Positions 9,345 through 18,350 of a stretch of 64,000 nt of DNA are shown here, in pieces. Origin of the DNA: Gaiellasilicea sp963745775. GTDB taxonomy: Bacteria; Actinomycetota; Thermoleophilia; Gaiellales; Gaiellaceae. Every line of letters starts with the position of its first letter. The first letter of the stretch is position 1. The translations under genes were made by a program, and so were the position numbers. The DNA is taken from positions 124,001-188,000 of the forward strand of contig CAVUYY010000011.1 in assembly GCA_963745775.1 (NCBI GenBank), in the 5' to 3' direction. The notes under the pieces are model-generated. The model did no database searches and was not told the DNA's origin. It worked only from the letters and a program-made list of their open reading frames with translations.

Positions 9345-10306
9345 TACCGCAGCAGCTCCGTCAGCCGGTCGAGCGTCAACTGCTTGCGCGTCCCGTCGCC
9401 GGACTCGACGACGACCGCGCGGGCGCCGTCGGTCAGCATCGCGGAGAGCGCGTCGCGGAGCGTCGTCTGGCCGTCGAGCAGCGGCCCGACTGCGCCGTTC
9501 GCAGGCTCGAGCTCGACCTCGTCGAGCTTGGTGAGCGAGAGCCGCTTCAGGCCTCGGTCGGCGCCGACGAACCGGGCGACGAAGTCGTCCTCCGGGTGGG
9601 CGAGCAGCTGCTCGGGCGTGTCGTACTGGGCAAGGACGCCGCCCTCGCGCAGGATCGCGATCCGGTCGCCGACGAGGATCGCCTCGTCGATGTCGTGGGT
9701 GACGAAGATGATCGTCTTGCGCAGCTCCTGCTGGATCCGAAGCAGCTCGTTCTGGAGCCTCGTCCGCGTGATCGGGTCGAGGGCGCCGAAGGGCTCGTCC
9801 ATCAGCATCAGCGGCGGGTCGGCGGCGAGGGCGCGCGCGAGCCCGACCCGCTGGCGCTCGCCGCCTGAGAGCTGCGAGGCGTAGCGGGAGCGGTAGTCGC
9901 GCGCGGGCAGGTCGACGAGGTCGAGCAGCTCGTCGGTGCGCTCTTCCGTCTCGCGCTTCGACCAGCCGAGCAGCTTCGGCACGGTCGCCACGTTCTCGGC
10001 GACGGTCATGTGCGGGAAGAGTCCGACCTGCTGGATCACGTAGCCGATCCCGCGGCGCAGCGCCGTCTCGTCGAGTGCGTTGACGCTCGTGCCGTCGACG
10101 CGGACATCGCCAGAGGTGAGCTCGACGAGCCGGTTGACGAGCTTCATCGCCGTCGTCTTCCCCCCGCCCGAGGGGCCGACCAGGCAGCAGACCTCACCGG
10201 CCGGAATCGTCATCGAGAGATCGTCGACCGCCGGTGTTGCGCGGCCGGCGTACCGCTTGGTCGCGTGATCGAAGACGATCTCGACCGCTTGACGCGGGGC
10301 CCTCAC
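9344..10306 (-). CDS. Osmoprotectant ABC transporter ATP-binding protein (OpuCA/ProV-like)
   Basis: Drives the importer. Motifs in order: Walker A GPSGGGKTT, Q-loop IGYVIQQVGLF, signature LSGGERQRVGLARAL, Walker B LMLMDEPFGALD and the switch His in IIFVTHDIDEA. After the nucleotide-binding domain a tail of about 80 residues (residues ~240-320) resembles a reduced CBS-type region as in OpuCA; in characterised relatives this senses ionic strength or c-di-AMP, which is only a possibility here. It is the first gene of the operon, divergent from an EamA fragment with 35 bases between the starts, so the promoter must lie in that gap or inside the neighbour. Confidence 0.93.
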   Translation of the reverse strand: MRAPRQAVEIVFDHATKRYAGRATPAVDDLSMTIPAGEVCCLVGPSGGGKTTAMKLVNRLVELTSGDVRVDGTSVNALDETALRRGIGYVIQQVGLFPHMTVAENVATVPKLLGWSKRETEERTDELLDLVDLPARDYRSRYASQLSGGERQRVGLARALAADPPLMLMDEPFGALDPITRTRLQNELLRIQQELRKTIIFVTHDIDEAILVGDRIAILREGGVLAQYDTPEQLLAHPEDDFVARFVGADRGLKRLSLTKLDEVELEPANGAVGPLLDGQTTLRDALSAMLTDGARAVVVESGDGTRKQLTLDRLTELLR

Positions 10307-10341
10307 TGATCGAAGCCTAGACGCTGGTAGGTTCGCCGGGA

Positions 10342-10716
10342 GTGGCCGACGTCGCCTACATCCCCGGCGAGGCCGGGCGCGAGCGGCGACCCGCGATCGG
10401 CTACGCGATGGTGATCTCGGCGGCGCTTCTCTTCGCGCTGAACGGGACGGTCTCGAAGGTTGTGCTCCAGTCCGGGATCTCGTCGCTCGAGCTGACGCAG
10501 GTGCGCGCGACCGGCGCCTTCCTCGGCTTCGCGCTCGTGCTCCTCCTGACCCGCCGCGAGAGCTTACGGCTGACCCGGCGCGAGGTGCCCTATTCTGATC
10601 GTCTTCGGGATCGCGGGAGTGGCGCTCGTGCAGTGGCTCTACTTTGTCTCGATCGGCCGGCTGCCGATCGGGATTGCGCTCCTGATCGAGTACATCGCGC
10701 CGATCCTGATCGCGCT
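10342..10716 (+). pseudogene. N-terminal fragment of an EamA/DMT-family transporter
   Basis: Starts with a GTG and reads RPAIGYAMVISAALLFALNG and QVRATGAFLGFALVLLLTRR, the first helices of a drug/metabolite (EamA) exporter. A frame change near 10590 continues it as LIVFGIAGVALVQWLYFVSI and LLIEYIAPILIAL. The homology then stops after about 125 of the usual 290-310 residues, and flavoprotein sequence starts in the same direction at about 10717. This is half a gene, so no function is expected if the junction is real. Confidence 0.7.
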
Positions 10717-11130
10717 CTGCACGTCTACGTCTCCCAAACAGACCGCGGCGAGATCCTGATCGGGGCCGAGATCGAGCCGTACACCGCTTACCGCGGCACG
10801 AGCACGTTCCCCTTCCTCGAGTACTCGGCGCGCCACGCGCTCGAGCTCTTCCCGCAGCTCGAGAGCGCCCGCGTCCTCCGCCAGTGGACGGGGCTCTGCG
10901 ACATCAGCCCCGACTTCAGTCCGATCCTCGGCATCACCGAGCTCGACGGCTTCCTCGTCTCCGCCGGCTGGGGCACCTACGGCTTCAAGGCCGCGCCGAT
11001 CGTCGGGACGACGCTCGCCGAGCTCGTCGCGACGAAGCGAACGCCGCCGCTGATCGCGCCCTTTGCGCTCGAGCGCTTCTCGACCGATACGCTCGTCTCC
11101 GAGCTGGCCGCGGCGGCCGTCTCCCACTGA
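10717..11130 (+). pseudogene. C-terminal fragment of a sarcosine oxidase beta-like flavoprotein
   Basis: Reads LHVYVSQTDRGEILIGAEIE, then LRQWTGLCDISPDFSPILG and VSAGWGTYGFKAAPIVG, and ends VSELAAAAVSH. This matches the C-terminal third of SoxB/DAO-type oxidoreductases, including the GWGTYGFKAAP segment near the flavin. There is no start codon and no Rossmann N-terminus; the preceding bases belong to a truncated EamA gene. It differs in sequence from the flavoprotein fragment at 5969-6378. A deletion or an assembly join removing the end of one gene and the start of the next is the simplest reading. Confidence 0.72.
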
Positions 11131-11142
11131 TGACAGACCGAG

Positions 11143-12800
11143 ATGCCCTCCAGCCTCGAGATCGCGCAGGCCGCGCAGCTCCGGCCGATCGCCGAGCTCG
11201 CGGAGGAGGCCGGCCTGCTGCCCGAGGAGGTCGAGCAGTACGGCCGGCACAAGGCGAAGATCGATCTCTCTGTGCTCGAGCGGCTCGCGGACCGTCCCGA
11301 CGGGAAGCTGATCTGCGTCACCGCGATCACACCGACGAAGGCGGGCGAGGGGAAGACGACGACCTCCGTCGCGCTCACCCAGGGCCTCGGCGCGATCGGC
11401 AAGAGCCCGGTGCTCTGCCTGCGCGAGGCGTCGGTCGGGCCCGGTCTTCGGGATCAAGGGCGGCGCGGCCGGCGGCGGCTACGCGCAGGTCGTGCCGATG
11501 GAGGACCTGAACCTCCACTTCACCGGCGACCTCCACGCGATCGGCGCCGCGAACAACCTGCTCGCCGCCATCCTCGAGTCGCACCTCCTCCACGGGAACG
11601 CGCTCGGGATCGACCCGCTCTCGATCAGCTGGCGCCGCTGCGTCGACATGAACGACCGGGCGCTCCGGCAGATCGCGGTCGGGCTCGGCGGCCGCGCGAA
11701 CGGCTACGTCCGCGAGACCGGCTTCGACATCACCGCCGCCTCGGAGGTGATGGCGATCGTCGCCGTCGCCCGCGACCTCTTCGACCTGCGCCGGCGGCTC
11801 GGCGCGATCACGGTCGGCCACTCGTTCGCCGGCGAGCCGATCACCGCCGAGGCGCTGAACGCCGCCGGCGCGATGACGGTGCTCCTCAAGGACGCGCTGA
11901 AGCCGAACCTCGTCCAGACGCTCGAGGGCCAGCCGGCGCTCGTCCACTGCGGCCCGTTCGCGAACATCGCCCACGGCAACAACTCGCTCGTCGCCGACCT
12001 CGTCGCGCTCAAGCTCGGCGACTACGTCGTCACGGAGAGCGGCTTCGGCTCGGACATGGGGATGGAGAAGTTCCTCAACATCGTCTGCCGGGCGGGCGGG
12101 CTCTCGCCGAGCGCGGTCGTCCTCGTCGCCACCGTGCGCGCGCTCGAGCACCACGGCGGCGAGCCGGACGGCGGCCCGGCGGCGATCGAGCGCGGCGCCG
12201 CGAACCTCCGCCGTCACCTCGAGATCGTCCACTCCTTCGGCCTCAAGGCCGTCGTCGCCGTCAACCGCTTCCCCGGCGACACGGACGAGGAGGTCGAGCT
12301 CGTCCGCCGGCTCGCGCTCGACTACGGCGCCCACGCGGCCGAGCTGAACGAGGGCTTCGAGCGCGGCGGCCCGGGCGCGGCGGCGCTCGCCGAGGCGGTC
12401 GTCGACGCGACTCGCGACGCGCCGGCCTTCGACCACACGTACCCGATCGACGGCGCCGATCGAGGAGAAGATCCGAGCGATCGCGACCAGGGTCTACGGC
12501 GCCGACGACATCTACGTCCTGAAGACGGCGCGGGACAAGATCGACGCGTTCACCGCGGCGGGCCTCGACCGGCTGCCGATCTGCATGGCGAAGACGCACC
12601 TCTCGCTCTCGCACGACGCGGCCCTCGCGAACGCACCCGAGGGCTTCACCGTCACAGTCCGGGACATCCGCGCCTACACCGGCGCGGGCTGGCTCGTCGC
12701 CCTCTGCGGCGACATGCAGACGATGCCCGGGCTCGCCGCGCGGCCCGCCGCGTTCACCGTCGACATCGACGAGGACGGCAAGACAGTCGGCTTGTTCTGA
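11143..12800 (+). CDS. fhs: Formate-tetrahydrofolate ligase, two frameshifts
   Basis: Makes 10-formyl-tetrahydrofolate from formate, THF and ATP. It reads EIAQAAQLRPIAELAEEAGL, the P-loop region TPTKAGEGKTTTSVALTQGL, then (after a change of frame near 11445) FGIKGGAAGGGYAQVVPMED and GDLHAIGAANNLLAA. Most of the protein is clean until near 12465, where another change gives EEKIRAIATRVYGADD and the standard ending VDIDEDGKTVGLF. Length about 552 residues, as expected. ATG 11143 fits the family; an ATG at 11130 overlapping the previous stop is an alternative if a further indel lies between. It is a core enzyme, so an inactive gene would be surprising. Confidence 0.93.
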
Positions 12801-12814
12801 GTACGATTCCGGCG

Positions 12815-13254
12815 ATGCGGATCGCGGCTTGTCTCGTCGCCCTGCTCGCGCTCACGGCCGCGGTTTCGGCCAGCGCCCGCACGGACGCGAACGGGATTCC
12901 GGCCTACGTCGACGGCTACGCGAAGTGGCCGAAGCTGAACGCGAAGCCGATCCTCGGCGGCTCGTCGGCGCATCAGGGGACGAAGAACGTCTACGCGAGC
13001 AAGCGGAAGACGGGCGTGAACTATCCCGTCGGCGCGATCGTCGTCAAGACGGCGCGGCCGCCTGGGAAGCAGTGGCTCTCGCTCGTCGCGACGATGCGGA
13101 AGATCCGCGGCACGCGAACGGCGGCTGGCGCTGGGAGGAGTTCACGCGCTCCTCGCCGACGGCGCGCTTCACGAAGGTCGCGTTCCCGGAGTCGGGCTGC
13201 GCCGCCTGCCACATGCAGGCGAAGGCGAACGACTACGTGTTCACGCGCCGCTAG
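12815..13254 (+). CDS. Cytochrome P460-family exported c-type heme protein, one frameshift
   Basis: A small exported heme protein. A signal peptide (MRIAACLVALLALTAAVSAS, cleaved near ASA) precedes YAKWPKLNAKPI, HQGTKNVYAS and YPVGAIVVKTA. After a frame change near 13115 the rest reads NGGWRWEEFTRSS and SGCAACHMQAKANDYVFTRR. CAACH is a c-type heme attachment site, and the Lys-containing CHxQAKxNDYVF ending matches the cytochrome P460 family, in which a Lys cross-links the heme. Known members oxidise hydroxylamine or bind NO; the role here is unknown. The last 14 bases overlap the convergent hydrolase. Confidence 0.8.
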
Positions 13255-14009
13255 CTTCGACGAGCCCGAGCATCCGGACGATCGCGGCGACGACGAGATC
13301 CGGCGCGTCCCGCATCACGTTGTGCGAGCTTCCGGCCGCGAAGACCGACTCTCGAGCGCTGCTCTCGGCCACGAACGCCGCATGCGCCTCGCGCATCGCC
13401 GTCGCGCTCGCCGGCGTCGCCGCCCAGGAATGCTCGGCGACGATGTCGACGATCGGAAGACTCGCGGGAATCGCGACCGATCGGAGCCGCGCGGCGGTGG
13501 CCGGATAGGCCTCCATGATCGGGATCAGCGTCGCCGCGAGCTCCGGCGCCTGCTCCCGCAGCTGCTCGTACTGCGGCCGGTACTCGGCGAGGATCGAGCG
13601 CGACCTCGGCCTCGGTGAAGAACGCGGGGATGTTGGCGTCGACCAGAACGAGCCCGGCCACGCGCTCGTCCAGCGAGGCCAGCAGCAGGCTGATGAAGCC
13701 GCCGTAGGAATGCGCCGCCAGCACGATCGGGCCGTCGATCCCGCAACTCGTCAGAGCCGAGCGCAGCGCCTCGACCTCGTCGTCGATCGAGTACGGCTGA
13801 GGAGCCGGCTCGCTGCGCCCCATCCCGGCCCGGTCGTAGAGAAAGGTTCTCGCTCCGGCCGCTCGGATGCGCGGAGCGATCTCCGCCCAGACGCCCGAGT
13901 CGCTGCCATTCCCGGTCTCGAACGCGACCGTCACCTCACCGGCGCCTTCGACCTCGACCCAGATCCGATACCCGCCGACCTCGACATGGTCGTTCGTACG
14001 AGGGGCCAA
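13241..14009 (-). CDS. Alpha/beta-hydrolase, one frameshift
   Basis: An alpha/beta-hydrolase-fold enzyme with the order GYRIWVEVEGAGEVTVAFET, the oxyanion region, LYDRAGMGRSEP, and the nucleophile elbow AHSYGGFISLLLA (Ser in AHSYGG). A frame change near 13600 links AFFTEAEV to QYEQLREQAPELAATLIPIM, and the catalytic His lies in AGSSHNVMRDAPDLV. The restored length is about 255 residues. The start is a TTG at 14009; no ATG or GTG fits. The substrate cannot be named. The gap from its start to the next gene end (about 170 bases) shows nothing I can identify. Confidence 0.8.
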
Positions 14010-14177
14010 GCCGGAGATCGTACGCGCTCGTGAACGTGAAAACGGATCGCGCGGCCCGGTCAGCGGGCGGCGACCGAAGACGTCGCCGCCCGAATGGCTC
14101 CCCGGCTCGGCGATATCTCCAGCCGGACGTCTATCACTCCTTCAAGCCCCGTGCCGGGAGTGGCACTTCTGTTCTCT

Positions 14178-15161
14178 TCAGCGAGCGCGTCCCCAGTCGG
14201 GTGAGAAGTTGATGTCGGTCTTGGTCACACGGCGAATGCCCGTGCCGTCGATGCGAAGGGCGAAGACGGCGGGATACGCGCTGCCTGGAGAGAACCTGCT
14301 GAAGGTGATCCAGTTCCCGTCCGGCGAGAACGAGCCGAGCTCCACGATCTTCGGCGCTGGGTAGCGGGTCAGCTGCGTCAGGCCGCTGCCGTCGGGGTGG
14401 ATGGTGTAGATGTTGCCGTGCTGATCCTTGGCCCCGGCAACACGGAAGAGGATCAGCTCGCCGTCCGGAGACCAGTCCAGGCGTCCGCCACCGTTGAGGC
14501 TCCAGGGCGTGAGCTGGCGCTGCCCCGACCCGTCGGCGTTGATCACGAAGATTGCTCGCCCATTGGCCGGCTCGCCCAGCTTCGAGTTGCGGACAGCGAA
14601 AACGAGCTGCTTGCCGTTCGGCGACCACGCCGCGGCCCCGACGACCGCCGAGAAGGGCTTCGCAGCCGTGATCCGGGTGAGCGAACGTGCCGCGCCTCCG
14701 CCCGCGTTCATCAAGAAAATCTCGGTGCGCTCGATCTGGTCGTTCTCGACGCGTCCCCAGCCTCGCGAGTACGCGATCTGCTTACCGGTGGGCGACCACG
14801 CTGGATCGCCGCGATCGTCGCAGCACGGGCCGAGGCGTCTGAGCCCGGTTCCGCTCGCGTTGACGCTCCACACCTGACAGCTCTGGACGCAGCGCATGAA
14901 CGCGATCTTCGAGCCGTCGGGCGACCAGTCCGGCTGGCTGTCCAGCATCTCGCCTCGTGGATGCGTCAGCTTGCGCTCGCCGGTGCCGTCCGCGTTGACC
15001 ACGAACAGGCTGCGGTAGTGCCTGAAGACGATCTGCCCGTTCTTGCCAGGGCCGGTCGCGTCTGCGACCACGGCCGTGGCGCCGGTTGCCACAACAAGCG
15101 CGAGAACGATCGCGAGCACCGTTCTCGGCCGCCGTATGTCACTGCGCTCTCGCTTGCTCAT
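14178..15161 (-). CDS. Exported TolB-like/PD40 beta-propeller protein
   Basis: A 327-residue exported protein with an N-terminal hydrophobic segment (VLAIVLALVVATGATAVVA) and at least five PD40/WD40-like repeats marked by the motif pair NADGTGxRxLT and PDWSPDGSKIAF (also PAWSPTGKQIAYSR, AAWSPNGKQLVFA, LDWSPDGELILF, FSPDGNWITFSR). Such propellers are protein-interaction or sensor modules; no catalytic residues are visible. The ATG at 15161 is chosen over GTG 15167 because AAGGAG stands 5 bases upstream of it. The gene is intact, unlike most neighbours. Confidence 0.85.
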   Translation of the reverse strand: MSKRERSDIRRPRTVLAIVLALVVATGATAVVADATGPGKNGQIVFRHYRSLFVVNADGTGERKLTHPRGEMLDSQPDWSPDGSKIAFMRCVQSCQVWSVNASGTGLRRLGPCCDDRGDPAWSPTGKQIAYSRGWGRVENDQIERTEIFLMNAGGGAARSLTRITAAKPFSAVVGAAAWSPNGKQLVFAVRNSKLGEPANGRAIFVINADGSGQRQLTPWSLNGGGRLDWSPDGELILFRVAGAKDQHGNIYTIHPDGSGLTQLTRYPAPKIVELGSFSPDGNWITFSRFSPGSAYPAVFALRIDGTGIRRVTKTDINFSPDWGRAR

Positions 15162-15226
15162 CCTCACTCCTTGACTAGGTGTGACGGGGCGGTCGTCAGA
15201 CAGCCCCGCTCGAACGCATACGACCG

Positions 15227-15751
15227 TTAGGTCAGGGCCGCGACGATCAGTGCACAGCCGGGCGGGTGCTGCCCCGTCTCCCTCGTGACTTCGAACGACA
15301 GGAAATCGCCGGTTGCCGAGTCGAAGGTCACCAGGAACTCGATGAGACCGACGCTGAGTACGATCACCGGCCCGTTCGGAAGCTTGATCCCGGGCGCCTG
15401 CCCGCGATTGGTGGCGATGACGGAATAGGTGCCGTCGCCGTTGTCGATCGGAGCGCTACTTGTCCTCAGCCCCGTGCTCCGGATCTCGATCGACTTGCCG
15501 CTCTCCGTCGCCGTGAAGAGCGTCGTGATGTTGAGGTTCGTGATCGACGCGCCGCTTTCGTCTTCCTTGTAGTGCGCGACGACCCTGTCGACGCTGGTGC
15601 CGTCGATCCCGCACCAGTTGTCGTCGTACGGGTCGCTCGTGAAGTTGGCGTGCTCGTTGACGACCGGCGCCGCCGCCACCGCAACCGCGGCGAACACCAG
15701 GGCTCCGATCAACATCGCAGTCCACGATCCGATGAAGAATCTCTTGCTCAT
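15227..15751 (-). CDS. Exported protein of unknown function
   Basis: A 174-residue protein with a signal peptide (MSKRFFIGSWTAMLIGALVF, then AAVAVAAAP). The mature part is Thr/Asp rich with predicted beta strands (TNLNITTLFTATESGKSIEI, TYSVIATNRGQAPGIKLPNG, GLIEFLVTFDSATGDFLSF) and two widely spaced Cys that could pair. I do not recognise a family; related exported proteins of about this size occur in soil actinobacteria. AAGGT stands a few bases before the ATG at 15751. It lies between the PD40 protein and the SGNH hydrolase on the same strand. Confidence 0.6.
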   Translation of the reverse strand: MSKRFFIGSWTAMLIGALVFAAVAVAAAPVVNEHANFTSDPYDDNWCGIDGTSVDRVVAHYKEDESGASITNLNITTLFTATESGKSIEIRSTGLRTSSAPIDNGDGTYSVIATNRGQAPGIKLPNGPVIVLSVGLIEFLVTFDSATGDFLSFEVTRETGQHPPGCALIVAALT

Positions 15752-15802
15752 ACCTTGCCTCCGTTCTGCCATTGGTCTAGAGAGATGCGTGGTTCGATTG
15801 GG

Positions 15803-16669
15803 CTAGCCGGCGCTCGGGATGAACCCGACTCGCTTCAGCGCCGCCCAGGCGACCGCGGCCGCTTTCGCGTTCCCTTCCAGGGAGAAGTGGTGGAGGTCCA
15901 TCGAGATCCACTCGCGCCGGTCGACGACGCGCCCGAAGGCGCCACCGTCGTAGCGGCACGTGACCACGGCCTTGCAGGCGGTCGCGACCGCCGCCTCGTA
16001 GCGGTGGATCACGGCTTCAAGGTAGGCGAGCTGCTTCGGGCGGATGGCTCCGTTTGCGTCGATGAAGTCGCACGGCCCGCTCCGCGTCTGCCCCCGCTAG
16101 CCTGAGGCGCTGCTTGATCGTCAACGCCTTGGCGTGAGTCGTGGCGCTGCCGAACTGGCTGACGACGAAGATGCGAGCCTCCGGCAAGCCGGTGGCGAGC
16201 ACTTCGAGCACGCGGGCGAACGCCGCCTGGAACGGCTTGTGACTGACGGTGTCGCAGCGGATGTCGTTGTCGATCCCCTGGACGACGACGAGCTCCGGCG
16301 TCGGCTTCAGCCCCACCGCCTTCTTCGCCTGCAGCAGCATCGACGCGGCGTCGGCCCCGTTGATGGCGAGATTGAACTTGTTCCCTCGAATCGCCGGATT
16401 GCGCGCGAGGATGCGCGAGTAGAGGCTCTGAACGACAGGGCTGTCGCCGGTCACCCAGGAGCTGTGGGGCCAATTCGTGCGAGGTCCCTTGACCCCGGAG
16501 CCGTTCGTGTCCGAGTGGCCGATGGCGGCGATCGAGCTCGGCCACGTCGCAGCGCTCGTGCACGGCTGGGCGTCGTCTCGAGCCCCACCGCGGACGGCCG
16601 CGACGGACACCGCGACGAGGCAGGCGAAGCCGACGATGACGCGCGGTTCGGGTGAGACAGAGTGGACAT
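15803..16669 (-). CDS. SGNH/GDSL-type esterase-like exported protein, two frameshifts
   Basis: Starts at an ATG with AGGAGG 5 bases upstream; after a frame change in the first 15 codons it gives a signal peptide (VIVGFACLVAVSVAAVRGG). Block I reads SSIAAIGHSDTNGSG, an SGNH/GDSL-type motif with His in place of the usual Asp before the Ser. ELVVVQGIDNDIRCD resembles block III, and DLHHFSLEGNAKAA is the typical C-terminal DxxH block. A second change near 16090 joins QRLRLAG to CDFIDANGAIRPKQLAYLEA. About 285 residues. Probably an esterase or lipase acting outside the cell; the substrate is unknown. Confidence 0.7.
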
Positions 16670-16750
16670 CGTGCCTCCTGTCTTCGATTCCGTCTTCGAT
16701 CGTGAAAGCGGCGCGCTACCGGGGCGCTACCGAACGGCTACCGTCCGCCG

Positions 16751-18350
16751 GTGCTCGAGTTCCGGATCCTCGGCCCGCTCGAGGTCGTCGGGCCCGACGG
16801 GCCGATCCAGCTCGGCGGGCCGAAGCAGCGGGCGACGCTCGCGATCCTGCTCCTGAACGCGAACCGGGTCGTCTCGATCGACCGGCTCGCCGACGAGCTC
16901 TACGCCGGCCGCGCGCCCGTGACAGCGGCGACGCAGGTGCACCGCCAGATCTCGGAGCTTCGCAAGCTGCTCGGCGAGGAGGCGAGGCTCGAGACCCGGG
17001 CGCCCGGCTACGTCCTCCACGTCGGCGGCGAGCAGCTCGACCTGAGGCGATTCGAGCGACTGACCGAGGAAGCCGGGCAGGCGCTGGCCCGCGGCGAGGC
17101 CGAGACGGGCGTTCGAGCTGCAGCGCGAGGCACTCGGCGCTCTGGCGCGGCCCGGCGCTCGTCAGATCTCGAGCGCGAGCCGTTCGCCCGGTGGCGGCCG
17201 GGCGGCTGGAGGAGATCCTGCTGGTGGCGCTCGAGCAACGCGTCGACGCGGAGCTCGCCCTCGGCCGCCATCGGGAGCTCGTCGGAGAGCTCGACGAGCT
17301 GGCGGCGCAGCACCCGCTCCACGAGCCGTTCGCGCTGCGGCTCATGCTCGCCCTGTACCGGTCGGGCCGCCAGGGAGATGCGCTCGAGGTCTATCGCCGC
17401 ACGCGGGCGACGTTGAGCGACGGGTTCGGAATCGAGCCCGGTCGCAAGCTGCACGAGCTCGAGCGTGCGATCCTGAATCAGGATCCCGCCCTTCAGCTGG
17501 GCGACCAGGAGCAGTCGCGTCACCGGACCGATTCGTGCTCGTCCTTCCTTCGAGCGACGAACGGCTCGAGGCCCTGCTCGCCGTGGCCGAGCCGCTTGCG
17601 GAACTCCCCGGGCGGGCGTTGCTGATCGCGCGACTGCTCCCGGACGAGACCTCGCTCGCGTCGACGGCGGCCGGGCTCAACCTTCGGCGCGCCTCACTCG
17701 GCGTCGAGGCGAGAACCGCGGCGTTCACCACTGTCGACCCGGTCGCCGACGCGGTGCGGCTGGCCTCGGCGTACGACGTCAGGCTCGTCCTGCTGGACGC
17801 GGCTGAGCTCGACGCGGTAAGCACTGCCCGAGGATGTCGCTTCGATCGTCGAGCGGGCGCCGGCCGACGTCGGCCTGCTCAGCGGCGTCGAGGTGGACTG
17901 GGAGTCCGGCGACGGCGTCTGCGTCCCGTTCGCAGGCGGCGAGCACGACTGGGCGGCGCTCGAGCTGGGCGCCTGGCTCGCGTCGAGCCGCGGGACGGCG
18001 CTTCGCCTGCTCGGGATCAGGGCTGACGCCCGCGACGGCCGCCGAGACGCGAGCCGCCTCCTGGCCGACGCCTCGATCTCGGTGCAGCGGGCGATCGGCG
18101 TCGATGCCCGTCCCTCAGCTCGTCGATCCCGATCCGGCCGCGCTCGTCGAGGCGGCCGAGACCGCGACGATCGTGGTGACGGGACTGCCCGCGAGCTGGC
18201 GCAGGGACGGGCTCCGCGAGGCACGGCGGGCGCTCGTTCGGCGGTCGCGCCCGACGCTGCTCGTGCACAGCGGCCCTCGACCGAGCGGACTCGCTCCAGC
18301 CGGCAGCCGCACCCGCTTCACGTGGACGATCGAGAGCCCGCATCTAGCGG
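16751..18350 (+). CDS. BTAD/SARP-type transcriptional regulator with Usp-like C-terminal part, several frameshifts
   Basis: The N-terminus is a clean OmpR-like DNA-binding domain of the SARP/AfsR class (LEFRILGPLEVVGPDGPIQL through VHRQISELRKLLGEEA and RAPGYVLHVG). After a frame change near 17115 the bacterial transcriptional activation domain follows (EILLVALEQRVDAELALGRH, EPFALRLMLALYRSGRQGDA, GFGIEPGRKLHELERAIL). Further changes near 17535, 17825 and 18105 reveal a C-terminal region of about 270 residues (VLVLPSSDERLEALLAVAEP, ALLIARLLPDE, SAYDVRLVLLDA) that looks like a universal-stress/UspA-type fold. The true stop is uncertain; homology fades near 18350, where it meets the convergent kinase. 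Confidence 0.7.
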
